Shown here piece after piece: positions 55,557 to 64,000 of a stretch of 64,000 nt of DNA; the first letter of the stretch is position 1; each line of letters starts with the position of its first letter. The notes beneath the pieces were generated by a model that was given only the letters and a program-made list of their open reading frames with translations, had not been told where the DNA came from and ran no database searches. The translations under genes and the position numbers were made by a program. The stretch comes from Hyphomicrobiales bacterium (lineage in GTDB: Bacteria > Pseudomonadota > Alphaproteobacteria > Rhizobiales > Rhizobiaceae): assembly GCA_900473175.1 (NCBI GenBank), contig UCKM01000005.1, positions 217,997-281,996 on the forward strand. Reading direction: 5' to 3'.

Positions 55557-58012
55557 ACCACATCCTTCAAATGTAGTTGGGTTCCGGGTGTTGCGCTATA
55601 GCTGAACTGCGCCGCGCAGGTTCTTCCATCGCTTAACTCGATCGACGCCTCGTTGCGGGATTTCAGACCTTTGATGAAGGCTTGACCGTCATAGCCGACG
55701 ACAATGGCATTCGCCTCGCCATTGAGACTGCCGCCAAGCCCGGTTTCAAGCGGCTTGCCGTCGCGGTTAACGAACGTGACGACAGCAGCAGCCGGATCCT
55801 CATTGACGCCGAAATCGACGACAACACCGCTCTGCTGTGCCGGGACTACGATGGTTCGGGTGGTATCGATCGTTGCATCGACGGGAAGATTGGATGTGTC
55901 GATATCGATCAGGTTCTCCTGATAGGAATCCAGGTATGGAACGAGGATGCGACCGGAACGATCGGTCTTCCCTATCAGTTGATTCTCCGAACGAACTTCG
56001 ACATTTGGGGCGCCGACCTTGACCACAGCAAAGGCATCGTCGATGCGGTTGGTGGCGAAAGTGCCGCCCCCTGCAATCGCGATCGCGCCGTCAAGCCAAA
56101 GACTGCCCTGGGCCGTATCATCATACTGATCAACCTCGCCCTCGATACGGCCATATTTCGAGCGGTAGCTTGCCGAAGCGGAGCGATTGGCCGCAACGCC
56201 TTCGCGATCCCTCAGATTCCAGCCGACACTGCCTTCTTCGTGCTTCTCCGATTTGGAAATGCCCGCAGCGACGGCGACACCGTCCGGGGACTCCTCCACT
56301 CCAGTATTGAGATTGATACCATTGTCGAAGGAAACCGACAGCCCGGCAAAAAGGCCGAAACTATCGCCGTCGTTCAGATCCTTGAATATTGACGCATAAA
56401 ACGATGTGCTCTTGAAGAACGACTGACTGTAGGAAGCGCTGGCGATACTACTCTTGTCGCCATCGTCGGACTTAATCTGCGTGAACGAAAAGTTGAGGCT
56501 CGCTCGGTCGAATGGGGTCGGAATACCCAACGATGCCTGGATCAGGGTCTTGGGAACACGTGGGCTGTAGTAGGTTTTGTATGCAGTCGCATAGTAGCCG
56601 TTGTTGATCAGGTCGCTACTGCCATCGTCGGCTGATATCGAAGCAATATCGTCATATTGGCCGAAGGTCTGCTGGAGCCTTCCGTAAAAAGTATATGATC
56701 CATGGCTGAACTGGGCTGAACCACTGAGGAGCATGCCGCTACTTTCTCGATATTGGCTGCCGGCAACCGCGAGCGAAAGCGCACCGTAGCCACCAACGGA
56801 AATTACTCCTCCCGCGCCGCCATTGATAAGGCCAGCTCCGCCTTCCACGTGGGATTCGAGGGTGAGCGCATTGGTAACGCCATAGCGAATCGAAGCGCTT
56901 CCAACCGGGTCGTTGAAGTAATCATTGGACTCCGTGCCGTAGTTGCGCCTCGGATAGCCCCCTTCGACTGAAAAATCTAAAAGACCTTGTCGCAGCATGT
57001 CCGAGGTATCGTAAAATGGTAGTGTGGTCCTGGTTTCGCGTCCGAGCGTGTCGCGCAATACAACCTGAGCATTGCCATCGCCCATGTAGGCAGGCAGATT
57101 TGTCACGGAAAAAGGACCTGCCGGAACGTCGGCGCTGAAAGTCTTGGCATTGCGGGTGTAAATCTCAATCGTAGAGGGCACGGCAGCCGAACCGGTGAAG
57201 CCGGGCATTGGCAGGGTCACGAGGTCGGACCGCAGCGTAAAATTGCGCGAGATCTGCGCGCCGCCTAAATAGACTGGCCGCGTCCAAGACAATCCATCCG
57301 AGACGACATCGCCGGCCTTGTAAGTGATCAGGTGATCCTGATCCGAGTAGGACCAGAGGGTGTTTAAGCGCTTGACCCCGTCGAGATCTCCGTCAGAAAG
57401 GCTGGCTGAGAAGGATTGGCTGAGCGTTCCGAACTTGCTGAATATCCTGCCATCGAAGCCACCCGAGACCCCGCGAAACAGATCCACGCTTCCGTCGAGG
57501 AAATTGTCCGTGCTTGAATAGAGCGAATAGTTCAAAACCGCGCCTGTACTTGTAGTAGCTTTTTGCAGCTTTTGCTGAGGCAATGCGTCAATGACCTTAG
57601 GCTGGCGGGCGCCATCGCTAGCGGTGATATAGACAGCTTGGCTATCACCTACGACTCGATAGCTGACATCCGGCAAGCTATTAATTTTAATCACATCATC
57701 CGCCCTCGCTCCCTTTGGCGGACGCAACCCGACCTCTTTCAGTTCCTGCGCCTTGGCGCTCAAGGTTCCATCAGGGGCTTGCGTGAAACTTCCGATTAAC
57801 CCGGCCGGCATGTCATTCACAAAGACCTCGAGCTGAAGATCCTGAACGTCAACCACGCCGTCCGCCAAGGGGCGCGGCAATGTTACGACCGGCGGAAACG
57901 TCGCCTGTTCGACTGGGGGCAATACACTCGTTTTTTCCTGCGCTTGCGCAAGCGTAGTGAGAAGGCAAAAGATGGACGTGGAATACCTAATTACTAATGG
58001 GCACAGTGACAT
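55547..58012 (-). CDS. Fimbrial outer-membrane usher protein (archaic type), copy 2
   Basis: The 821-residue usher is a clear paralogue of copy 1, with the same blocks: LQLEVFVNDMPAGLIGSFTQ, RSDLVTLPMPGFTGSAAVPS, RRNYGTESNDYFNDP and the ending GTQLHLKDVVCQ. The signal peptide is YSTSIFCLLTTLAQAQ. The ATG at 58012 follows GGGGGAG at 7 bases and overlaps the chaperone gene by 26 bp. Confidence 0.92.
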   Translation of the reverse strand: MSLCPLVIRYSTSIFCLLTTLAQAQEKTSVLPPVEQATFPPVVTLPRPLADGVVDVQDLQLEVFVNDMPAGLIGSFTQAPDGTLSAKAQELKEVGLRPPKGARADDVIKINSLPDVSYRVVGDSQAVYITASDGARQPKVIDALPQQKLQKATTSTGAVLNYSLYSSTDNFLDGSVDLFRGVSGGFDGRIFSKFGTLSQSFSASLSDGDLDGVKRLNTLWSYSDQDHLITYKAGDVVSDGLSWTRPVYLGGAQISRNFTLRSDLVTLPMPGFTGSAAVPSTIEIYTRNAKTFSADVPAGPFSVTNLPAYMGDGNAQVVLRDTLGRETRTTLPFYDTSDMLRQGLLDFSVEGGYPRRNYGTESNDYFNDPVGSASIRYGVTNALTLESHVEGGAGLINGGAGGVISVGGYGALSLAVAGSQYRESSGMLLSGSAQFSHGSYTFYGRLQQTFGQYDDIASISADDGSSDLINNGYYATAYKTYYSPRVPKTLIQASLGIPTPFDRASLNFSFTQIKSDDGDKSSIASASYSQSFFKSTSFYASIFKDLNDGDSFGLFAGLSVSFDNGINLNTGVEESPDGVAVAAGISKSEKHEEGSVGWNLRDREGVAANRSASASYRSKYGRIEGEVDQYDDTAQGSLWLDGAIAIAGGGTFATNRIDDAFAVVKVGAPNVEVRSENQLIGKTDRSGRILVPYLDSYQENLIDIDTSNLPVDATIDTTRTIVVPAQQSGVVVDFGVNEDPAAAVVTFVNRDGKPLETGLGGSLNGEANAIVVGYDGQAFIKGLKSRNEASIELSDGRTCAAQFSYSATPGTQLHLKDVVCQ

Positions 58013-58706
58013 CGACAACTCCCCCGTCACTTTGAGCCTTCATTTGGACCGCCCCCTGCAAGGCTCCCTTCACCGGCCCCAAAGGAAAGGTCGCCGTCGC
58101 ACCGCCCTGAACGTAACCGACCAGCCCCTTCTTGCTGGCGACCACGCGGCCGCCCGAAAGCACCTGCATATCGGAAATGCGCATCGTGAGGTCGCCCGAG
58201 TTGACACCGCTTATTACCAAACCATTGACCGTCTGCCTGCCAGTCCAAGTCACGCTTGCATCAGATGCATTTGCATCCTGAAAGAAAACGGGAACCGAGA
58301 AGCGGAGCGAAAAACCAATGGTGCCTTTTTTCAGTTTCTTGGGCTCAGGAATTTGGTCGATCAGGACACGGTATCGCTCCTCTCCCACGACTGGTGTTTT
58401 TGCCGTGCGCACGACCCGTACGACATATTGACCGTGAGCAGGCACATGCGCCGCGGGCGGACTCGCGACGACGTCAGTGGTGGGATCCAAGCGATCTACG
58501 CCATTCACTGTCGACCAGCGAAACAGGCGGACCTGAATATTGAACGGTTCGTCATCGCCATTGGCCACGATCAGCTTGTCCGCAACTTTGGGGGCCGTCA
58601 GATCGAGTTTGATCGGCATGACCGACATGGATGCGGCGGTCGCCGAAAACGCTGAGGAAAACCAAAAATAAATCGAAATAAAAACACTAATATTCAAGTA
58701 ACGCAT
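57987..58706 (-). CDS. Fimbrial periplasmic chaperone (PapD-like), copy 2
   Basis: The 239-residue chaperone has a signal peptide (ISVFISIYFWFSSAFSATAA) and the donor-strand segment RVVRTAKTPVVGEERYRVLI, nearly the same as in copy 1. LVGYVQGGATATFPLGPVKG near the C-terminus also matches copy 1. The ATG at 58706 is preferred to an upstream TTG. It lies between the pilin and usher genes of operon 2. Confidence 0.9.
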   Translation of the reverse strand: MRYLNISVFISIYFWFSSAFSATAASMSVMPIKLDLTAPKVADKLIVANGDDEPFNIQVRLFRWSTVNGVDRLDPTTDVVASPPAAHVPAHGQYVVRVVRTAKTPVVGEERYRVLIDQIPEPKKLKKGTIGFSLRFSVPVFFQDANASDASVTWTGRQTVNGLVISGVNSGDLTMRISDMQVLSGGRVVASKKGLVGYVQGGATATFPLGPVKGALQGAVQMKAQSDGGVVDVTVPISN

Positions 58707-58885
58707 TAAATTAAACCCAATCGGTAGTAAGTTAATCAAAACAAAACAAATGCGTATATCTGCTAAATATTAAATAAAAGGCGCGAGCATATTGCCCTTC
58801 AAAAACTCAAAGGCCGCGCAAAGTGGATGCCTCACAGAAAGTGCGGCACCTTTGATCGCAACAGCTCCTCGTCGCAATGCGAGGG

Positions 58886-59410
58886 CTAGTAGCTCAATGT
58901 CATTTGCACGGTATCGGTATACGTGGTGGAAGTGATGCCGTTTTGCGAAGGCACCCGCCCATAAACTGTACCTGTCCAGGACGTGCCACCCGTTGTTGGC
59001 TTGGATATAGTGTAACTGGGCGCACCTGCACTCCCGTCACCCCATACAATGTTGTGACCGGCATCCTGGTAGAGCGAATAGGTCACAGGGGTGGCACCGG
59101 CAGCCCCGGTCATTTTGCGGGCGGTAACTGTGGCCCCCGCGCCCACACCCTTGTCAAGTGAAACCACGTAAGGCGTCGGACCGTAAGTGTTGCAGGTAAC
59201 ACCTATCTGCGTGGTAGCGTCAAGATTGGTTGGAATACCACTCACGGTACCGAAGTTGAGCGGGTTGGCGCTGATCGTACAGCCGTCGATGATGGTAAGC
59301 GAGACTGCCAGAGAACCAGTTGACGTACCGGCGGATGCTGCACCTGCGAACATGGAGGCTTGAGCAAAGGCGACGGCAGAAATGATGCGAGTTGCGGTCG
59401 TGACTTTCAT
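58886..59410 (-). CDS. Spore coat U domain major fimbrial subunit, copy 2
   Basis: The 174-residue subunit has a signal peptide (IISAVAFAQASMFAGAASA) and one SCPU domain: IDGCTISANPLNFGTVSGIP, ARKMTGAAGATPVTYSLYQD and the ending YTDTVQMTLSY. It is the first gene of operon 2 and only moderately similar to the copy at 53317, so the pilus surfaces may differ. An AT-rich region of about 540 bp lies upstream. Confidence 0.88.
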   Translation of the reverse strand: MKVTTATRIISAVAFAQASMFAGAASAGTSTGSLAVSLTIIDGCTISANPLNFGTVSGIPTNLDATTQIGVTCNTYGPTPYVVSLDKGVGAGATVTARKMTGAAGATPVTYSLYQDAGHNIVWGDGSAGAPSYTISKPTTGGTSWTGTVYGRVPSQNGITSTTYTDTVQMTLSY

Positions 59411-59948
59411 ATCAGGTTCCTTAAAATTGATACTAAAATTACCCCTTGGATCGGAAGCATGTATGACGTTGAATCAGGTACGCAAGACTATACTCTTATT
59501 TTTTTTCAACGCGACATAATCAACAATAAATACGTTTATTGATTGAAATTTTTAAAGTAACATTTTTGTGTAATCCCTATGTTTTCACGTTTTTCTCACT
59601 TTAGTATTACGAATTTCGACATCACGAGCAGACTTAAAATTGGCATTTCTTGCTGTCTGCAAACTCATCCATATTGATTAAGTAAAACTTTGTCCTATAT
59701 TCAACCCACCAGTGTAGTCGGTTGCCTGGTTCCGCCCGGCTTCTACCAAAGGCGCGTTACAATGTTAGAATTTGACACTATGGACCAGTACCGAAGTCGC
59801 CTCACTGACTGGAATAATCCAGATCCGCGCAGCGTATTTACAAGACTAGCGTTTCAGTGTGGAATATGCGTTCGATTTTCCCGACAATCACTTGGGCTGG
59901 AGAGTTTTTGCGTCGACGAATAAAACTTGGAGACTGGGGATCCCGTCG
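59411..59948. other. Divergent upstream region of fimbrial operon 2 and cfa
   Basis: About 540 bp, very AT-rich in the part next to the pilin gene (59500-59690). It presumably holds both the leftward fimbrial promoter and the rightward cfa promoter. No supported gene. An ATG at 59859 lies in frame with cfa and would add 30 residues. Confidence 0.5.
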
Positions 59949-61211
59949 GTGACCGAAAAGACGAAGACACTTTCTTCCGAGACGCCGGCGCAGTTCAACT
60001 GGCTGACGCCGGAAAATGTCGCTGCAGCGCTAAAAGGCTTCCCGCTCAAGGTCCAGGCGGCCCTGCGTGCAGCGGTGCATCTTCCGCGCGGCACACTGAC
60101 CATCACCACGCCCGATCGCCGGGTCTTCAAGGTGGGCGGCCGGCAGGCGGGCCCTGAAGCGGCGGTGGTGCTGCACAACTGGAACCTGCCACGCCGCGCC
60201 TTTGCCGGCGGGACGATCGGCCTTGCCGAATCCTACATCGATGGCGATTGGGAAAGCCCGGATGTTGCAACATTCCTTGAGCTCTTCGTCGTCAACGAAC
60301 AGGTGGGCGAGGATCTTGCCGGCGGCTCGAACTGGTTTCTCAACACGGTGCAGCGTTTGCGCCACTGGTTGAACGAGAACACCCGCACCCGTTCACGCAG
60401 GAACATTTCTGCCCATTACGATCTCGGCAATGCCTTCTACCGCGAATGGCTCGACCCGACGATGACCTATTCCTCCGCCCTTTTCGACGAAGGCGCCAAC
60501 GATCTTGAAAGTGCGCAGACCGCCAAATACCGCGCCCTCGCCCGCAATATCGGCATCACCGCCGGCAGCAAGGTGCTGGAAATCGGATGCGGCTGGGGTG
60601 GCTTTGCCGAGTATGCGGCACGCGAGATCGGCGCCCATGTGACGGGGCTGACCATCAGCCGCGAGCAGTTCGAGTACGCGACGCAGCGCATGGCCAAGGC
60701 GAACCTTTCCGACAAGGTGGAGATCAAGTTCCAGGATTATCGCGACGAGACCGGCAAGTATGACCATGTCGCATCGATTGAGATGTTCGAGGCGGTGGGC
60801 GAAAAGTATTGGCCGGTGTTTTTCGCTAAGGTCAAGGAGTGTCTCAAGCCCAGCGGCAGCGCCGGCATGCAGATCATCACCATCAACGACAAATCCTTCG
60901 ATCGCTATCGCAAACGCCCGGATTTCATCCAGCGCTATGTCTTTCCGGGCGGCATGTTGCCGACGCCGGAGAAACTGAAACGGCTCGGCAAGGATTTCGG
61001 TCTCGATCTCTACCGCGAGAATGTCTTTCCGCAGGATTATGCCCGCACGCTCGCTGAATGGCGCCAGCGTTTCTGGGGGTCATGGGACCGGCTGCGCCAT
61101 CTCGGCTTCGATGGCCGCTTCAAGAAGCTCTGGGAGTTCTACCTGTTCTATTGCGAGGCTGGCTTCCGGTCGGAATATATCGACGTGCGCCAGGTTTTCT
61201 ACAAGTCATGA
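59949..61211 (+). CDS. cfa: Cyclopropane-fatty-acyl-phospholipid synthase
   Basis: The 420-residue SAM-dependent enzyme adds a methylene bridge to unsaturated phospholipid acyl chains at the membrane. It has ISAHYDLGNAFYREWLDPTM, SAM motif I KVLEIGCGWGGFAEYAA, GLTISREQFEYATQRM, VASIEMFEAVGEKYW and RYVFPGGMLPTPEKL. The GTG at 59949 is chosen because the truncated duplicate at 54463 has ATG at the matching codon; ATG 59859 would give a longer protein. The stop overlaps the next gene by 4 bp. Confidence 0.93.
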   Translation: MTEKTKTLSSETPAQFNWLTPENVAAALKGFPLKVQAALRAAVHLPRGTLTITTPDRRVFKVGGRQAGPEAAVVLHNWNLPRRAFAGGTIGLAESYIDGDWESPDVATFLELFVVNEQVGEDLAGGSNWFLNTVQRLRHWLNENTRTRSRRNISAHYDLGNAFYREWLDPTMTYSSALFDEGANDLESAQTAKYRALARNIGITAGSKVLEIGCGWGGFAEYAAREIGAHVTGLTISREQFEYATQRMAKANLSDKVEIKFQDYRDETGKYDHVASIEMFEAVGEKYWPVFFAKVKECLKPSGSAGMQIITINDKSFDRYRKRPDFIQRYVFPGGMLPTPEKLKRLGKDFGLDLYRENVFPQDYARTLAEWRQRFWGSWDRLRHLGFDGRFKKLWEFYLFYCEAGFRSEYIDVRQVFYKS

Positions 61212-61576
61212 CCGACGATGCGCTCGACAAGGTTTTCGAACGCATCTGGAATATTGCAGAGACATTGGGTTTGCCGGAGCTTGTCCGCAGCACGACGCAC
61301 GGCACGCCTTCCTTGAAAGTGAAGACATCCTTCATCGGTCGTTTGAAAGACAATGATACGTTTGCAATTCATTGCCCGCTCGAGGAAAAGCCGCTCCTCA
61401 TGGAGAATGTCCCGGACATCTATTTCGAGACCGACCATTACAAGGGATGGCCCTATATACTGATGCACCTCGGCGCGGTTTCGGACGCTGAGCTTGCCCA
61501 CCGTATCAAGCTTGCCTGGCACGCCAAGGCGCCTGCGAAGCTTAAGAAGGCCCTCGCAGCCGCGAATGCCAACTAG
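61208..61576 (+). CDS. MmcQ/YjbR family protein
   Basis: This 122-residue protein has the MmcQ/YjbR fold, a double-wing DNA-binding-like fold without a settled function. Blocks are LPELVRSTTHGTPSLKVKTS, IHCPLEEKPLLMENVPDIYF, HYKGWPYILMHLGAV and LAHRIKLAWHAKAPAKL. It is coupled to cfa by an ATGA overlap and converges on the Lrp-type gene with a 4-bp overlap. Confidence 0.88.
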   Translation: MTDDALDKVFERIWNIAETLGLPELVRSTTHGTPSLKVKTSFIGRLKDNDTFAIHCPLEEKPLLMENVPDIYFETDHYKGWPYILMHLGAVSDAELAHRIKLAWHAKAPAKLKKALAAANAN

Positions 61577-62064
61577 CGCTCGCTGGTGGTTTCGATAAGC
61601 GTGGTTTCGACGCCGAGGCCCGTCCGGTCGGCCACCTCGCGCAAGGCAAACGACGAATTAATCTTCGTCACGTGCGGCATGGCCGAAAGCCAGAACTTGT
61701 GGATCCGCTCGTAGTCCTCGAGATCCTTTGCAGCTATACGCAGAAGATAGTCGTATTCCCCCGACATCAGATAGCAGACCAGCACGTTGGGGCAGCGCTT
61801 CACCGCAGTTTCGAATTCGCGCAGCTGTTTATCTGCCTGACCCGAAAGCGAAATATTGACGATGACGATAACGGGATGCCCCAGCATCTTGTTGGAGAGC
61901 CGGGCGTGATAGCCGCGGATGACCCCGGATTTCTCAAGAATGTCCAGCCGGCGCGAACAGGCCGACTGCGATAGCCCGACCTTTTCGGCAAGGGTCGCAT
62001 TCGACATGCGGCCATCCTTCTGCAAACTGTCGAGAATCGCGATATCGATCCTGTCCAATGTCAT
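61573..62064 (-). CDS. Lrp/AsnC family transcriptional regulator
   Basis: The 163-residue regulator has an N-terminal winged helix-turn-helix (LDRIDIAILDSLQKDGRMSN, then LAEKVGLSQSACSRRLDILE) and a C-terminal RAM ligand-binding domain (CPNVLVCYLMSGEYDYLLRI). The ATG at 62064 gives the normal family length; the frame upstream is not protein-like. It diverges from ald with a 150-bp shared control region, so it most likely controls alanine dehydrogenase in response to alanine or another amino acid. Confidence 0.9.
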   Translation of the reverse strand: MTLDRIDIAILDSLQKDGRMSNATLAEKVGLSQSACSRRLDILEKSGVIRGYHARLSNKMLGHPVIVIVNISLSGQADKQLREFETAVKRCPNVLVCYLMSGEYDYLLRIAAKDLEDYERIHKFWLSAMPHVTKINSSFALREVADRTGLGVETTLIETTSER

Positions 62065-62216
62065 TGTTCGTGCTTTCTTCTGACAACATGTGATTTGGCG
62101 CAAGAATATTCGAAAATTGGCTTTGCGTCGAGCCTTCTTGGCAAGGACATGCGACTGGATTCGTGGTGCAATATTGGCCTCAAACGGGAACACAAAGAAC
62201 ACGATCAGGAGGCGTT

Positions 62217-63332
62217 ATGCGCGTTGGCTGCCCGAAGGAAATCAAAAACCATGAATATCGCGTCGGTCTCACTCCGGGGGCCGTACGCGAATATATCGCC
62301 CATGGCCACACGGTCATCGTCCAGTCCGGAGCTGGCCTTGGAATAGGCGCCGACGACGGAGCCTATCAGGCAGCAGGCGCAAAGGTCGTCAAGACTGCCG
62401 AAGAAGTATTCTCGCAATCGGACATGATTGTGAAAGTAAAGGAGCCGCAGCAATCGGAATGGGCGCAGCTTCGTGAAGGTCAACTTCTCTACACCTATCT
62501 CCATCTGGCTCCCGATCCGGAACAGACAAAGGGCCTTCTCGCCTCGGGCGTCACTGCGATCGCCTATGAGACGGTCACCGACGATCGCGGCGGACTGCCT
62601 TTGCTTGCCCCGATGTCGGAAGTCGCCGGCCGTCTTGCCATTCAGGCGGGCGCCACTGCCCTTCAGAAAGCCAATGGCGGGCGCGGTGTGTTGCTCGGCG
62701 GCGTGCCCGGCGTGCTCCCTGGCAAGGTCACGATCATCGGCGGCGGTGTCGTCGGCATCAATGCGGCAATGATGGCAACTGGCCTCGGTGCCGATGTCAG
62801 CATTCTGGACCGTTCAATTCCACGTCTGCGCCAGCTTGACGAACTGTTCCGCGGGCGCATCCATACCCGCTACTCGACAATTGAAGCGCTTGACGACGAG
62901 GTGTTTTCCGCCGACATCGTCGTGGGCGCGGTGCTCATTCCTGGCGCAGCCGCACCGAAGCTCGTCAGCCGGGAGATGCTGTCAGGGATGAAAAAGGGTG
63001 CTGTCATAGTCGACGTCGCCATCGACCAGGGCGGATGTTTCGAGACATCGCATGCGACCACCCATTCGGACCCGACCTATGAGGTGGACGGCATCATTCA
63101 CTATTGCGTCGCCAATATGCCGGGCGCAGTTCCGGTCACGTCGGCCCATGCGCTCAACAACGCAACGCTGCAATACGGATTGCAATTGGCCGATCGCGGC
63201 GTCAAGGCGTTGGTTGACAACCCGCACCTGCGTAACGGCCTCAATGTCCACAAGGGTCGGATCACCAATCAGGCCGTCGCCGAAGCGCTGGGCCTTGAAA
63301 TGGTAGAGGCTAAGGCAGCCATAGCTGCCTGA
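62217..63332 (+). CDS. ald: Alanine dehydrogenase
   Basis: The 371-residue NAD-dependent enzyme interconverts alanine with pyruvate and ammonia. It has [20 protein letters not shown] at the N-terminus, [35 protein letters not shown] with the catalytic Lys, and the Rossmann core [20 protein letters not shown]. The C-terminal [20 protein letters not shown] has the catalytic Asn-Met-Pro-Gly motif. Length is exactly that of the family. An AGGAGG site precedes the ATG at 62217. Confidence 0.96.
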   Translation: MRVGCPKEIKNHEYRVGLTPGAVREYIAHGHTVIVQSGAGLGIGADDGAYQAAGAKVVKTAEEVFSQSDMIVKVKEPQQSEWAQLREGQLLYTYLHLAPDPEQTKGLLASGVTAIAYETVTDDRGGLPLLAPMSEVAGRLAIQAGATALQKANGGRGVLLGGVPGVLPGKVTIIGGGVVGINAAMMATGLGADVSILDRSIPRLRQLDELFRGRIHTRYSTIEALDDEVFSADIVVGAVLIPGAAAPKLVSREMLSGMKKGAVIVDVAIDQGGCFETSHATTHSDPTYEVDGIIHYCVANMPGAVPVTSAHALNNATLQYGLQLADRGVKALVDNPHLRNGLNVHKGRITNQAVAEALGLEMVEAKAAIAA

Positions 63333-63347
63333 TTGCTTTGGAACGAT

Positions 63348-63378
63348 AAAAAGCCCGGACCTTGCGTCCGGGTTTTTT
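63348..63378. terminator. Terminator between ald and the DUF1203 gene
   Basis: The stem CCCGGAC with GTCCGGG (5-base loop) has T6 on the plus strand and T5 on the minus strand, so it can serve both convergent genes. Confidence 0.85.
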
Positions 63379-63851
63379 CATGGCAGTTCGATGCGGCATT
63401 GGAAGCAATTGTTTCTTGCCGACCGCATATGGACATAGGCGACATCATCGCGTTGCAAGAGTTCCTCAGCCCGGTTCAGGATATCGCCGGTCTTGATGAC
63501 GCCGCCGGTTCCGTAGACGATCCGGTCCTGGCACGAATAGCCGCGCAGGATGTAATCGCTGTTTTCGCTAAACATCGCCGGCATTTCCGCCGTCTCGGCA
63601 TAACGCTCGCATTCTTCGGCGTGCAGAAAAATTGGCCCCGTTTCCGCATAGGGCTGCGGCGCGGGAAATGGCCGATGCGACAGGATAAGGTATTTCTCGC
63701 CGGCATTCACATTCTGCAGGCAATGACGGCAAGGCACGCCATCACCATCGGAAACTTGGGTCTCAGGTGTTTGGCCGTTGGCGTCAGCACCGCCCGCCTG
63801 GTAATGGCGGGCAAGGGTTGTAGGCATGGCAACAAATCGGATCGTGTTCAT
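63378..63851 (-). CDS. DUF1203 domain-containing protein
   Basis: This 157-residue cytoplasmic protein has the DUF1203 pattern: VPCRHCLQNVNAGEKYLILS, GPIFLHAEECERYAETAEMP, SDYILRGYSCQDRIVYGTGG and VAYVHMRSARNNCFQCRIEL. Several Cys residues are conserved in the family. No function is established. The ATG at 63851 follows a strong AAGGAGG site. Confidence 0.85.
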   Translation of the reverse strand: MNTIRFVAMPTTLARHYQAGGADANGQTPETQVSDGDGVPCRHCLQNVNAGEKYLILSHRPFPAPQPYAETGPIFLHAEECERYAETAEMPAMFSENSDYILRGYSCQDRIVYGTGGVIKTGDILNRAEELLQRDDVAYVHMRSARNNCFQCRIELP

Positions 63852-64000
63852 GGGTGCCTCCTTGGTTGGAAGCAGAAGACACCTAAAGGGAACTCCAAAC
63901 CACCCGATTCTTGCCACAACAGCCCGTCGCTAGCGCATGCATCAGATTCGGCTCCGCTGCGCCGGCAACGAAGACATCGAACCTAGAGCCTTTCTTGTTT

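Overview
The window looks like a chromosomal segment from an alphaproteobacterium of the order Rhizobiales/Hyphomicrobiales, most likely Phyllobacteriaceae or Brucellaceae. The case rests on gene content and order: a yajC-secDF block with Mth938 and phytoene-synthase-like genes, tatABC-serS-surE-pcm, nagZ-scpA-scpB, argS-dgt, ExoR, a PopZ-like (DUF2497) gene beside valS, and a Porin_2-type porin. The genus is inference from recalled synteny, not from a search.

Layout. 1-3 kb: a DUF2157 membrane protein cut by the window edge, a DUF1127 mini-protein, a secreted protein of unknown function and a frameshifted aldo/keto reductase. 3-25.6 kb: dense housekeeping genes, mostly on the minus strand, covering tRNA modification (trmFO), membrane-protein insertion (yajC-secDF), envelope maintenance (a degenerate LytM factor, a SPOR protein, nagZ), Tat export, chromosome segregation (scpAB), aminoacyl-tRNA synthetases, dgt, erpA and xthA. 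25.8-40 kb: a Tat-exported phospholipase C, the periplasmic regulator exoR, a FadL-type channel, valS, a PopZ-like polar organiser, a TolC-type channel, a second PIMT-like methyltransferase, a small diguanylate cyclase and a porin.

40.7-45.2 kb is a small genomic island in the 3' end of a tRNA-Cys gene. A 22-bp exact copy of the tRNA end marks the far side. Inside each end lie clustered decamers (GTGAGGGACA on the left, its complement TGTCCCTCAC on the right) that look like integrase arm sites, although no integrase gene is present. The cargo is a two-gene operon: a thymidylate-synthase-fold enzyme with Asp at the position that sets dUMP versus dCMP specificity, and an alpha-glutamyl/putrescinyl-thymine-pyrophosphorylase-like protein (DNA-glycosylase fold). 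A small unknown protein and an XRE-ImmA/IrrE protein converge on it. This is the best candidate here for a little-described nucleotide/DNA-modification or anti-phage system. A third, partial copy of the tRNA end at 38.6 kb suggests a second, older insertion covering the porin region.

45.2-48.5 kb: tRNA-Cys, a small membrane protein, tRNA-Asn, a frameshifted DUF2171 gene, the NAD(P)HX repair enzyme gene nnr and a lipoprotein. 48.6-59.4 kb: two complete archaic (spore-coat-U, Csu-like) chaperone-usher fimbrial operons in tandem, each ordered major pilin, chaperone, usher, two-domain tip subunit, plus remnants of a third copy. A truncated copy of the cfa 5' end sits between the two operons and the intact cfa gene follows the second, so the array grew by duplication or repeated insertion next to cfa. 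The tip-subunit gene of the first operon is out of frame at a G6 tract. 59.9-64 kb: cfa with an MmcQ/YjbR gene, an Lrp/AsnC regulator divergent from alanine dehydrogenase, and a DUF1203 gene.
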